Shown one piece after another: positions 1-7,792 of a DNA stretch of 14,580 nucleotides (its first letter is position 1; each line of letters begins with the position of its first letter). Under the pieces are notes generated by a model that saw only the letters and a program-made list of their open reading frames with translations, was not told where the DNA came from and made no database searches. Made by a program: the position numbers and the translations under genes. This DNA is from an uncultured Clostridia bacterium (GTDB lineage Bacteria > Bacillota > Clostridia > TANB77 > CAG-508). The stretch covers positions 1-14,580 of the forward strand of contig CALXZW010000027.1 in the NCBI GenBank assembly GCA_944393345.1, in the 5' to 3' direction.

Positions 1-517
1 TAAAATAAAACTGATAAAAAAATTCAAAATAGAATTGATAAAATACTATCAACTTTTAAAACAGTATCTGAAGCTCTTAATAAATGATTAGTAAAATAAT
101 TGATATTTGTCAATGCTTGATTTATCAATTCATTTTAGCATTGACTGATGTTAATTATTTTACTAAAATTACAGAATTAGTTTTAAAATTTGAATTTCCA
201 TGTTGTATTTTTTAATCAATTTAACTTTGCATTTTTTTATCAAATCTATATTGAATTTTACACATAATTGACAAGTTGTCTGAAAAAAACATATCCAGGA
301 TATTATGTTGATATATTAGAAAATTCAGAATTCCTAGATGTTTTCGTTTAAATACTAATACAAGGTTTCATTAGCCATAGAGTTAGGTTAGCCTGTTTCC
401 AGAGGAGTGGATATTATATTGCTTAAAATATAGGAAATGAAGAAATTTGGACAATTTGATTGATAAAAAAAGGTTGTTATGTTAAAATAATATTGAAAGG
501 TAAAATTAGGTGAAAAA
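1..517. other. Gene-poor leading region, no confident gene
   Basis: No convincing complete gene lies here. On the plus strand, frame 1 is open from 4 to the TGA at 85-87 and reads as a hydrophilic lysine-rich peptide ending in SEALNK. However, a TAA at 1-3 precedes it in the same frame and there is no start codon, so it could be the tail of a broken gene or chance. Bases 89-165 form a large imperfect inverted repeat, listed separately. Between 170 and 500 all frames are interrupted often. A TTGACA at 268-273 has no good -10 partner at the right spacing. The leader of the next gene has an AGGTG ribosome binding site just before 518. Confidence 0.5.
89..165. repeat. 29-bp imperfect inverted repeat (large hairpin)
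   Basis: The left arm at 89-117 and right arm at 137-165 are reverse complements at 25 of 29 positions, separated by a 19-base spacer. The outer 13 bases (TAGTAAAATAATT) and inner 8 bases (TCAATGCT) match perfectly, and the mismatches cluster in the middle of the arm. It begins two bases after the TGA at 85-87. No run of T follows the right arm on the plus strand, so it is not a textbook terminator. It could be a degenerate bidirectional terminator, a folded repeat, or the end of an element. Confidence 0.65.
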
Positions 518-1975
518 ATGAACAGTAAAATGAATAATAAGAACAATTTATTAGAATATGTAAGAAACAATTGGAAAAAAATACCATACTTATGTGATAT
601 GTCTGAAAAAGGAATGCAGGAATTCTTTGAAAAAGGATATACTTCTGAGACTGGTAGAGACATGGAGCACATTGCAATATCAAGAAGAAACGATAAAGAA
701 GGAAACGATTACTATGTAATTGAATCATCCGTTTTAAAATATGATGAAGAAATTCAGTCAGATGATTATTTTATGACTTCTCAAATGCTATTTCATGATG
801 ATGGAACTTTTTTTGGTGAAATATTTGGAGATATAGATATTAGCTTTTCAATTAATGATAGGGGAGAAGTTGATTTTAAAAGAAGCTATCAAGATAGAAT
901 GAAAGATAGAGATGAACTGCTACAACACTTAATACAAAATAAAGCAATTGCAACACATTTTGGAGATGATTTAGACAATAAATCTTCAATATATGCAATT
1001 GAGAGATTTTTAAGAACTTTAGGAGTATTAGAACAAAATGAAAATTTGACAGTCGAAAGAGTACCTGCTGGTCAAGTAAAAGAAGGATTTGTTAATATAG
1101 ATACTGGGGGACATAGAGGAAATAGGACCGATAATGAAACAAGAACAATTGTTATTGATGGAGATCCAAGCAATGGAATAAAATCTGCATGTCAATCTTT
1201 ATCTAAATTAGGAATTTATGTTCCAGAACAAATATGTAAACTAGCAGATTCTAGACCTACGCATGTTAGTGCATTGGATAGTAGAAGTGGACTAGCATTA
1301 GTTAGATATTTGTCAGGAAAACAAGCTTTTGACTTGGCAGAGAATAATTTACTAGATAAAACTTTGACAGATGAACAATTGGAAAGATATGGGTTAACGG
1401 AAGCTCATATAAAGCAACAACAAATAATAAATAGTGCAGTAGAAAAAATAAATAAATATACTGTTGAATTACCTAATGGAGAGAAAATTGTACTTGCACC
1501 TGAGCAGATAACAGCAGGCTCAAGTATTGCATATGAAATGGGAATTCCATATTATGCATCTACTAATAAACATTTTGATAGTGAAGGAAAACCAGATGGT
1601 GTAACGTTTGCGATTTCTTGTAAACCAGGAATGAAATTGCCAAAAGAAATTTTAGATTATGGAAAACAATTAGTTGAACAATATAGAATAGATGAAAGGA
1701 CTTCAGGAGTATTTATAAATCCAAATGAACAGTTAATTGTAGCAGGAGGTCCTAAAAATCCAAATTTTAAAATTGAAGGACATACTCCAGAGTCAATGTT
1801 AGAAAAATTAAGGACAGTTTTATCTCCTAGCAAAGAGGATACATATATAGACCAAATAGTAAATATTGCAACAAAAAAAGCAGATTTAAGAGGACAGACT
1901 GCACAAGCTGAAAAATTAGCACAGGATTATGAAGAACAACTATCAACAAGTCAACCGTCTTTAGATGATAAATAA
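518..1975 (+). CDS. DHH/MYG1-like phosphoesterase-fold protein (putative)
   Basis: This 485-residue soluble protein has no signal peptide or membrane segment. I do not recognise a named family with certainty. The middle part follows the order of motifs seen in DHH/MYG1-type phosphoesterases: a Thr-His-containing segment ATHFGDDLD (145-153), a glycine-containing VNIDTGGH (192-199), IVIDGDP (211-217), then KSACQSLSKLGI (222-233), which resembles the SSAG...Y helix following the DHH motif. The expected Asp-His-His is replaced by Asp-Gly-Asp, so the metal site would differ or be lost. Residues 1-140 and 290-485 are not assigned. The last 40 residues are charged and probably helical. The start has an AGGTG site six bases upstream. 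The gene leads a plus-strand series and is followed 15 bases later by a small protein gene. The fold assignment is inference from motif layout. Confidence 0.55.
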   Translation: MNSKMNNKNNLLEYVRNNWKKIPYLCDMSEKGMQEFFEKGYTSETGRDMEHIAISRRNDKEGNDYYVIESSVLKYDEEIQSDDYFMTSQMLFHDDGTFFGEIFGDIDISFSINDRGEVDFKRSYQDRMKDRDELLQHLIQNKAIATHFGDDLDNKSSIYAIERFLRTLGVLEQNENLTVERVPAGQVKEGFVNIDTGGHRGNRTDNETRTIVIDGDPSNGIKSACQSLSKLGIYVPEQICKLADSRPTHVSALDSRSGLALVRYLSGKQAFDLAENNLLDKTLTDEQLERYGLTEAHIKQQQIINSAVEKINKYTVELPNGEKIVLAPEQITAGSSIAYEMGIPYYASTNKHFDSEGKPDGVTFAISCKPGMKLPKEILDYGKQLVEQYRIDERTSGVFINPNEQLIVAGGPKNPNFKIEGHTPESMLEKLRTVLSPSKEDTYIDQIVNIATKKADLRGQTAQAEKLAQDYEEQLSTSQPSLDDK

Positions 1976-1990
1976 ACGTGGAGGAAAAAT

Positions 1991-2389
1991 ATGATAAATT
2001 CAAATGAAAAAAGTTTACAAGTTATAGAGAAAAAAGGAATATTTATAAAAATTATAAACTTTTTTAAGAGAATATTAGATAAAAATAAAGCCAGTTATAT
2101 CCTTCCTAACAATGATATAGGGAACGGACAAAACAACAAAAACTCGTTTTTCGAATTAATTAAATTTGGAGAAGATCCAGATACAGTTAAATTATTAAAG
2201 ATTCAAGACGAATTGGAAAAAAGAGGAATAAATGCACAGAATGTATTTGAATTAACAAAAGATTTATCAAAAGAGCAAAAACAAAAACTCGAGATATTAT
2301 ATAAAGAACAAATAAAGGAATTGGAGTTAAGCTTAGAAAAGCACAAAAATAAAATAATATCAATAAGAAAAAAATTAGTCCATTCTTAA
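1991..2389 (+). CDS. Small protein with amphipathic N-terminus and C-terminal coiled coil
   Basis: This is a 132-residue protein of unknown function. A GGAGG site (1980-1984) precedes the ATG at 1991, and the gap to the upstream gene is 15 bases, so both are likely co-transcribed. Residues 16-29 (GIFIKIINFFKRIL) form an amphipathic, aromatic and basic helix that could rest on a membrane or bind a partner. A low-complexity Asn-rich linker (39-52) follows. Residues 95-128 are a Lys/Glu-rich helix likely to form a coiled coil. There is no enzyme motif and no signal sequence. A perfect hairpin terminator begins two bases after the stop. The amphipathic motif recurs at the C-terminus of the 148-residue protein encoded downstream at 2560-3006, hinting that the two small proteins share a location or partner. 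Confidence 0.75.
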   Translation: MINSNEKSLQVIEKKGIFIKIINFFKRILDKNKASYILPNNDIGNGQNNKNSFFELIKFGEDPDTVKLLKIQDELEKRGINAQNVFELTKDLSKEQKQKLEILYKEQIKELELSLEKHKNKIISIRKKLVHS

Positions 2390-2390
2390 A

Positions 2391-2437
2391 ATTAAAAGGA
2401 TAAAGACATGAATTTTTCATGTCTTTATCCTTTTAAT
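2391..2437 (+). terminator. Perfect 22-bp stem hairpin terminator
   Basis: The arms at 2391-2412 and 2416-2437 are perfect reverse complements, with a 3-base TTT loop at 2413-2415. The GC-containing core (GGATAAAGACATG and its complement) is followed by TTTTAAT on the plus strand and by a T-rich run on the minus strand, so it could work in both directions. It starts two bases after the stop codon of the 132-residue gene. It separates that gene from the next gene group, which then needs its own promoter between 2440 and 2555. Confidence 0.85.
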
Positions 2438-2559
2438 ATCAAGATTCATGGTTGGCAATAGATATAAAGGAAATAACAAATAAACTATTTAAAAATTTTT
2501 TTATATATGATATATTTAATAAAAAAATTAGATTTATAGTAAGAATAAGTGGAGAGAAA

Positions 2560-3006
2560 ATGGAAGATAAATATCCTAAAGCATATAAAGAAGTAATTGA
2601 AATATTAAAATATGTGCCTAAAGAAAGTGTGTCAAAAATACCCAATAGTATGATTCAAACTTTTGAAAAGAATATGGATGGAAATTATGAATTTAAAGTT
2701 GATGAAAATAAGTCTTTTGAAGAACAGAAGATATTAGATGAAACAAAAGCAATTTTAGCGATTATATTTAGAGATTATTGGGCGACACCGTTTCAAAGAG
2801 AAAAAATAATTGCAAAAGAGAAATATGAGAAACAAAAAATAGAAAAAGAGAAAAAGATAAAATATAGTCCGGATGAAATATTTATTAAAAAAAGTAAAAA
2901 TAACCATAAAGAGTATGAAGAAGAAATATTACCAGCAGTTTGTAAAGAAAAATTTTATCACAAATTATTAAATTTTTTTAGAAAAATATTTAATATTGAG
3001 GAGTAA
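2560..3006 (+). CDS. Conserved-looking 148-aa hypothetical protein
   Basis: Unknown function. The reading frame is open from a TTG at 2452, but that codon lacks a ribosome binding site. The ATG at 2560 has GGAG at 2551-2554 with five bases between, so 2560 is chosen and gives 148 residues. The protein opens with a compact helical segment (PKAYKEVIEILKYVPKESV, 6-24). Residues 52-80 contain an EEQKILDETKAI helix followed by FRDYWATPFQRE, a well-ordered segment rich in aromatic residues. Residues 81-101 are highly charged and probably coiled coil. The C-terminus (131-145) is an amphipathic FYHKLLNFFRKIF helix. No catalytic motif is visible. From memory, the style matches small hypothetical proteins common in uncultured Clostridia. 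The stop codon ends one base before the next start, implying translational coupling. Confidence 0.75.
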   Translation: MEDKYPKAYKEVIEILKYVPKESVSKIPNSMIQTFEKNMDGNYEFKVDENKSFEEQKILDETKAILAIIFRDYWATPFQREKIIAKEKYEKQKIEKEKKIKYSPDEIFIKKSKNNHKEYEEEILPAVCKEKFYHKLLNFFRKIFNIEE

Positions 3007-3007
3007 A

Positions 3008-4381
3008 ATGGAAAATTATAGTTTTGGAAATGTAGATATAGAATTTAAAACTAATAAAATATTTTTATTAATGCAAATGTTATATAGATGGGATAGGATA
3101 GAAAATAAAATAAATGATGAAGATAATGCTCTATCACATTTAGCTAAATTAATGGAAAATTTTAAAAAAATACTTGCAGAAAATGATGAGGGATTAAAAG
3201 AATTTAATGTTTATAAATATAATGCAGAATATAATGATATGTGGGCAGAATATGGAAAATATATTGAAAATTTTGCACAAATAGATATAGAAGAAATTCG
3301 TATAAAAAATCCTCAAATGGCAAAAGCTATTGAAGAATTGATGAAAACGGATTTTTTTAAGAAAGTTGAAGATATTAATAACCAGTATTCCAAAAAAATG
3401 GAAAAAAGGTTTATGGAACAGACTAGAGGATATAAAACTGAAGCAGATGATATTGTAGGTAAGACTAAAGTGAGAAAAATTATATATATGCCATTTGATC
3501 CGGATTTGATAGATATTCAACCAATGTATTTGACAGATAAAAATGAAAATGGAGAATATGCAGTACAATTTTCAATACCAACTGATAAAGAAAAATTTAA
3601 AGAAAGCTTTGAAATGGAATATAGAGATGGAGTAGAAAGTGTAATATTATTTCATGAAAAATTACATGCAGATATACCACCTCAACCACTAGAATGTTTT
3701 GAAAATCCAATGCAATGTGAATTAGATTCACATTTAAGACACAGTATAATTGAATTATTAGCAAATGGAGAAATGGGAATAAATATAGCAGGACAACAAA
3801 ATATTTTTCAAAACACATTATTTCATATTGGAAAGATACCTTATGAGGGGAGATATTTAAAAACAAGCGATTTGCCAAGTTTAGGTATTAAAGACAATGA
3901 ATTGTTACATATCCAAGCAAAAGAAAAGTATGGAGAGTATAGTGATTATGAAGAACTTTTTTCGGAAGAAGAAATGGGGATTATAAAAATAAGAGGAATG
4001 ATGTATCCATATGTCTTAATGTATAAAAATAGACATAATGATGCACAATTTCAAACTGTAATACAAGAGATTGAAAGGGATTCAGAAATGCTTCAAAATA
4101 TATATGGAAAAGAATTTTTAGCCAAAATACGAAATCGAGAATTCTTATTAGAGGCTCAAAAATCTGTACAGCAATATGACAGTTTATCAGATTTTGCAGA
4201 AGGAATGTCAAAAGAATTATTAGGAATAGAACAGGTAAGAAAAAAAGAACAAGTAAAATTTAGTGAAGAAGAAATAGGAAATGTAAATTTAGGAATAGAA
4301 GTCAAAGAAAAAGAAAAAGCAATATCAAGGATTACAAGTGATATAAATAAATTAATAGAAGGATGTGAGAGAGTAGAATGA
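3008..4381 (+). CDS. Putative zinc metallopeptidase with HExxH motif
   Basis: The frame opens at a TTG at 2996, but the ATG at 3008 has GAGGAG at 2998-3003 at good spacing, so 3008 is chosen (457 residues). Residues 216-220 read HEKLH, the HExxH signature of zinc metallopeptidases, preceded by hydrophobic VILF as expected for the active-site helix. About 25-35 residues later, HLRHSIIELLANGE (242-255) offers candidate third ligands, most likely E249 in gluzincin fashion, though a histidine cannot be excluded. There is no signal peptide or membrane helix, so it is probably cytoplasmic. Residues 25-150 are helical and charged, and the last 70 residues look coiled coil. The family is not identified and the substrate is unknown. 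The gene starts one base after the upstream stop and overlaps the next start by ATGA, so the three proteins are probably made together. Confidence 0.65.
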   Translation: MENYSFGNVDIEFKTNKIFLLMQMLYRWDRIENKINDEDNALSHLAKLMENFKKILAENDEGLKEFNVYKYNAEYNDMWAEYGKYIENFAQIDIEEIRIKNPQMAKAIEELMKTDFFKKVEDINNQYSKKMEKRFMEQTRGYKTEADDIVGKTKVRKIIYMPFDPDLIDIQPMYLTDKNENGEYAVQFSIPTDKEKFKESFEMEYRDGVESVILFHEKLHADIPPQPLECFENPMQCELDSHLRHSIIELLANGEMGINIAGQQNIFQNTLFHIGKIPYEGRYLKTSDLPSLGIKDNELLHIQAKEKYGEYSDYEELFSEEEMGIIKIRGMMYPYVLMYKNRHNDAQFQTVIQEIERDSEMLQNIYGKEFLAKIRNREFLLEAQKSVQQYDSLSDFAEGMSKELLGIEQVRKKEQVKFSEEEIGNVNLGIEVKEKEKAISRITSDINKLIEGCERVE

Positions 4382-4959
4382 AAATAGGTGTGGATTTAGA
4401 TGGTGTAATATTTGACTCCGAAAAGGAATATAGAGTTTATTCGGAATTATATGATATTATAGAGTTAAAGCAAAATAATAAAGTAAATAATCAAGAAATT
4501 AAATTTCAAGATAGATTTAAGTGGAATAAAAATGAAATTGAAGAATTTTTAAGAAAATATCATAAAAAGATTATATTAGAATCAAATTTTATGCCAGGTG
4601 CAAAAAAAGTATTAGAATTATTAAAAAAGGATGGACATAGTTTAATACTTATTACAGCAAGGGGTACATTAAATAAAGAAATGATAAAAATATCTGAGAA
4701 TATATTGAAAAAAAATAGGATGTACATTTTTGAAAAATATTATTGGGCTACGGAAAATAAAGATGAAGTTTGTGAAAAAGAGAATATAGATATTATGATA
4801 GATGATTCATATAAAAAGTGCAAAAGCGTTGCTAATAAAAATATAAAAACAATATACTTGAAAGATGCTCCATCATATAATTTAGATGAGAATGAATATA
4901 TAAAAGTATTGTATAATTGGGGAGAAATATATAGATATATAAATGAGTTAAAAAATTAA
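4378..4959 (+). CDS. HAD-superfamily nucleotidase-like hydrolase
   Basis: This 193-residue protein is likely a soluble phosphatase of the 5'(3')-deoxyribonucleotidase type. Motif I is DLDGV (6-10), with D6 the nucleophile and D8 the general acid. Motif II is LILITARG (89-96) with T93. A lysine at 128 or 134 would serve as motif III. Motif IV is IMIDDSYKKC (139-148) with D142 and D143 as metal ligands. The cap inserted after motif I is small and helical, as in nucleotidases of this class. The ATG overlaps the stop of the metallopeptidase gene (ATGA), which points to coupled translation. The substrate could be a nucleoside monophosphate or another small phosphoester. It ends about 130 bases before a convergent gene, with no strong terminator seen. 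Confidence 0.85.
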   Translation: MKIGVDLDGVIFDSEKEYRVYSELYDIIELKQNNKVNNQEIKFQDRFKWNKNEIEEFLRKYHKKIILESNFMPGAKKVLELLKKDGHSLILITARGTLNKEMIKISENILKKNRMYIFEKYYWATENKDEVCEKENIDIMIDDSYKKCKSVANKNIKTIYLKDAPSYNLDENEYIKVLYNWGEIYRYINELKN

Positions 4960-5090
4960 AATAGAAGTAATAGAAGGATTCCAATACTAAAAAATAAGCA
5001 GACAAATTTAAGGTAAATAATAAAATAAGGATATAGATAAAGTTTGAATATAAAGTAAAGCGATTGGGAAATATTCTTAAAATATTTAAA

Positions 5091-5852
5091 TTATTTCAAG
5101 GATATTTCTCCTAAATCTTTAGAAAATCTTAGTAAATAACCATCTGGATCTTGAACTAAAAATTCTTTATTTCCTAATAATTTATTATCTTGTCTATACC
5201 AATTTTCTTCAATTTCAAAAGATATTTTATAATCATTTTGTTTTAATTTATTATATATTTTATCAATATTGTTAACTTCTAACTGAAAATTAATTCCATT
5301 TCCAAATGGATAAATAAGAGGTGCTATGTTCCATTTATCATTATTTGATAATTCTTGAAGCATAAATTGTATTTTTCCAAGACTAATAAATGCAAATTTA
5401 TTTTCTGGTCGATTATACTTCATTTTAAATCCGATAGTTTCATAAAATTTCAAACTGTTTTCTAAGTTAGTGACAGATAATTCAGGTATATTTTTATTCC
5501 AATTGATATAATCAATAGGTCTTATAATTTTACTTTCAAAAAATCTTTCTTGGAAAGCAGTTAAAACTATTATTTCGTCATCTGTAAAATTATAATTTTC
5601 TGGTACTATAATCAGTTTATCATCATTATCATTAATCCTATGTATTATTGCTATACATTTTCCTGAAAAAGACTCTAAAGGTTCGTAAATACCTAAAATA
5701 TAACAATCTATTTCTTCTCCGTCACCACTTACTGTATTTGGAACATATCCATAATTTACAGGATATATAAATCCATGTAATGGATGCTTGCTACCCATAG
5801 GTCTATCAATTATTACTTTTATAAATTTATTTAAATAATCTATACTATTCAT
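5091..5852 (-). CDS. Inorganic pyrophosphatase fused to VOC/glyoxalase-bleomycin resistance domain
   Basis: This 253-residue protein has two domains. Residues 1-113 are a short inorganic pyrophosphatase-like domain: VIIDRPMGSKHP (13-24), YPVNYGYVPNT (30-40), SGDGEEIDCYILG (42-54) with the acidic metal-binding cluster, HRINDNDDKLIIVPE (71-85), and FQERFFES (100-107). It would hydrolyse pyrophosphate or act on a related substrate. Residues 122-246 are a vicinal oxygen chelate domain of the glyoxalase/bleomycin-resistance type: PELSVTNLENSLKFYETIGF (123-142), FISLGKIQFMLQE (155-167), then the second half ending VQDPDGYLLRFSKDLG (233-248). The domains lie in one uninterrupted frame. The start has AGGAG nine bases upstream. 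It lies 12 bases after the kinase-like gene and is last in the minus-strand cluster. The combined role is unknown; drug or metabolite resistance is possible. Confidence 0.85.
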   Translation of the reverse strand: MNSIDYLNKFIKVIIDRPMGSKHPLHGFIYPVNYGYVPNTVSGDGEEIDCYILGIYEPLESFSGKCIAIIHRINDNDDKLIIVPENYNFTDDEIIVLTAFQERFFESKIIRPIDYINWNKNIPELSVTNLENSLKFYETIGFKMKYNRPENKFAFISLGKIQFMLQELSNNDKWNIAPLIYPFGNGINFQLEVNNIDKIYNKLKQNDYKISFEIEENWYRQDNKLLGNKEFLVQDPDGYLLRFSKDLGEISLK

Positions 5853-5864
5853 AAAATTAATCTC

Positions 5865-6371
5865 CTATATAATGAACTCGTTTTGATTTTTTATTATATT
5901 AATTGTTTCATCAATTGATAAATTAGTTGTATCTAATATGTTTTTAACATTATAATTTTTATTTTTAAAACTATTTAATAAGGTAACACAACGTTCTTTC
6001 ATTTGACAATCTTTAGGTCGATTTTTATCTCTTAAGAGTAGTGTATTTTCATCAACTAACAAAATAATAAATTTAATTGTATAATCTTTAAATTCAGTTT
6101 TTATTAAATTCAAATTTTCAGGTGTTACTATGTAATTAAATATTACATCAAATCCATCTTGTAAATATATTTTAATTGTAGTTATACACACTTTCCAGAA
6201 GGTTTTTAAATGATTTCCTTTTTTCCAAGCTTGTACATATCCACCAATTACTTGATGATAAATATCATCACCTTCAATTAAAACGGATTTATTATTTGAG
6301 TTAGCAAGTTTTTTTGAAATAGTACTTTTTCCAACTCCTGCTGGGCCAGTAATAATATATAAATTTGACAT
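5865..6371 (-). CDS. P-loop kinase-like AAA protein
   Basis: This 168-residue protein is a small P-loop kinase of the AAA_33/zeta-toxin/chloramphenicol phosphotransferase-like group. The Walker A motif is GPAGVGKST (9-17). EGDDIYH (33-39) gives the acidic residues expected to position the acceptor hydroxyl. FDVIFNYIV (74-82) forms a core strand, and RDKNRPKDCQMKER (114-127) is an arginine/lysine-rich lid segment. ILDTTNLSIDETI (145-157) is the usual final strand and helix. It most likely phosphorylates a small molecule such as a sugar, nucleoside or antibiotic; the substrate cannot be read from the sequence. The ATG at 6369-6371 has AGGAG at good spacing. The stop lies 12 bases before the pyrophosphatase fusion, so the two share a transcript. 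Confidence 0.8.
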   Translation of the reverse strand: MSNLYIITGPAGVGKSTISKKLANSNNKSVLIEGDDIYHQVIGGYVQAWKKGNHLKTFWKVCITTIKIYLQDGFDVIFNYIVTPENLNLIKTEFKDYTIKFIILLVDENTLLLRDKNRPKDCQMKERCVTLLNSFKNKNYNVKNILDTTNLSIDETINIIKNQNEFII

Positions 6372-6537
6372 TTTTATACTCCTAATTTTATATTTTTTTA
6401 TTATAATCGATTCTTCAACAGAAATATTATCTTAAAATAGAAAAAAACTAACGTAATATGTGGTTATATAAAATTTATTAATAGATTATATTTATTTTTT
6501 CTATATTTGTATACCTAAATCCTTTCAATTTTAAGTT

Positions 6538-6999
6538 TTAAATTAAAAAATAATATAATTTTTCTTCATTATTTAAATTTTCTAAAAATATGGCACCAAA
6601 TTTTTCATAATAATTAATTAAAGATGTCTTTAGATATAATTTTTTGAAACCTCGATTTCTAGCTTCTTCTAAAATAGCATCATTAAGTATTTTAGAATAT
6701 CCTTTTCCCCTAAATTCTCTTTTTACGTACATAGTAGAATACCATGGTGATAAATCTTTTCTTTCTTCTCCATCTGTTGGAAATATAGATATAAAGCCTA
6801 TTAAAATATCGTTATCTAATAAAATTAATTTACAATATAGAGGATTATCAAAGTTATTAATAATTTTAGAAATTTTATTATTTATTTTTTCTTCGAGAAT
6901 TTTTTGGGAATTAGTTTCACGACCCCATTCCTTTTGGGTGAGTTCAGCAACTTCTCGTAAAAATTCTTGTTTTTCTTTTATATTATATATTTTTAGCAT
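6538..6999 (-). CDS. GNAT-family N-acetyltransferase
   Basis: This 153-residue protein transfers an acetyl group from acetyl-CoA to an amine on an unidentified substrate. The acetyl-CoA-binding motif A is clear: STMYVKREFRGKGYSKILND (88-107), with R97-G98-K99-G100 forming the pyrophosphate loop. Motif B is LYLKTSLINYYEKFGAIF (121-138). The length matches a single GNAT domain. The start ATG (6997-6999) has GGAGG five bases upstream. It follows the methyltransferase gene by 27 bases and is probably co-transcribed with it. A gap of 166 bases separates it from the kinase-like gene, where a TATAAT on the minus strand (6400-6405) could support a separate promoter, although no good -35 is seen. Relatives include aminoglycoside and other drug acetyltransferases, but housekeeping roles are equally possible. 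Confidence 0.88.
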   Translation of the reverse strand: MLKIYNIKEKQEFLREVAELTQKEWGRETNSQKILEEKINNKISKIINNFDNPLYCKLILLDNDILIGFISIFPTDGEERKDLSPWYSTMYVKREFRGKGYSKILNDAILEEARNRGFKKLYLKTSLINYYEKFGAIFLENLNNEEKLYYFLI

Positions 7000-7026
7000 A
7001 TTGCCTCCAATAAAGTAATTTAATGT

Positions 7027-7674
7027 TTATATTTTTTGGCCAATATATTTTATTATACCAGCATAGTGTGGAATTTCTCCTCCTTGGTCTAAGCAATATT
7101 CTTCAGATATAAGGATAGTTTTAAAACCACTAAATAACTTTAAAATTTCTTCTTTTGTAAAAAAGCTAATATATGTATCATTAATTTTATTGTGTAAAAT
7201 GTTATTATCAAGTATCTCAAAATCAGAAGATGTAGAATGTTTAATAAATTTAGGATCTTCTAATGAAAATACATGGATATAGACTAAACCATTCGATCTA
7301 ATATTATTTTTAATATTATTAGTAATTTGATAACAATCGGTTTTGTGCAAAAAATGTAATACACATCTTGAAATAATTAAATCATATTTATTTTTTTCTA
7401 TATAAAAATTTCTTATATCACTATGTATTAAGTTTAATTTATCACAATTATTTTTACAAATTTCTAAACATTTTGTAGAATAATCTACGCCTGTAACATT
7501 AAAGCCTAATTTTGATAAAGGAATAGAGTTTCTTCCCTGACCAATTCCTAAATCTAAAGCATTTTTACCAGGTATCAAATTCAAGTATCTTTTCAATTCA
7601 TAATCAAAATTAGCGGGAAATATTGGAAAAGAGTCTTTAAATTTTTTGTCATAATTAACAGGGTTACCAATCAT
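7027..7674 (-). CDS. Class I SAM-dependent methyltransferase (TehB-like)
   Basis: The frame is open far upstream, overlapping the opposite-strand Maf gene. The real start is the ATG at 7672-7674, which has GGAGG (7681-7685) six bases upstream and gives 215 residues. Motif I is ALDLGIGQGRNSIPL (39-53), typical of TehB/tellurite-type and related small-molecule methyltransferases. The acidic residue ending strand 2 is D64 in VTGVDYS, and D86 in IHSDIRNF contacts the adenine. The post-I strand DLIISRCVLHFLH follows. A C-terminal FTKEEILKLFSG segment resembles the substrate part of TehB. It would methylate a small molecule, perhaps a metalloid, thiol or drug. It is the first gene of the minus-strand cluster and is divergent from maf, with 118 bases for both promoters. 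Confidence 0.85.
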   Translation of the reverse strand: MIGNPVNYDKKFKDSFPIFPANFDYELKRYLNLIPGKNALDLGIGQGRNSIPLSKLGFNVTGVDYSTKCLEICKNNCDKLNLIHSDIRNFYIEKNKYDLIISRCVLHFLHKTDCYQITNNIKNNIRSNGLVYIHVFSLEDPKFIKHSTSSDFEILDNNILHNKINDTYISFFTKEEILKLFSGFKTILISEEYCLDQGGEIPHYAGIIKYIGQKI

Positions 7675-7792
7675 AATATACCTCCGAATATATTTTCTTA
7701 AATTATTTAAGCATATTTTTACTAAAATATCTAGATGTTTTGAATTTTTTATAGTAATATAAAATATGGATATTATATAAGGAGTGAGAGAA

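Noticed and set aside
2452..2559. TTG-initiated extension of the 148-aa protein
   Set aside because: No ribosome binding site before the TTG, while the ATG at 2560 has GGAG at proper spacing. The extension is probably leader sequence.
5069..5087. AAATATT / AATATTT hairpin between convergent genes
   Set aside because: A seven-bp stem made only of A-T pairs is too weak for a terminator and is expected by chance here.
6644..7018. 124-aa plus-strand frame opposite the acetyltransferase gene
   Set aside because: It is a shadow of the GNAT gene, which has clear motifs and a ribosome binding site on the minus strand.
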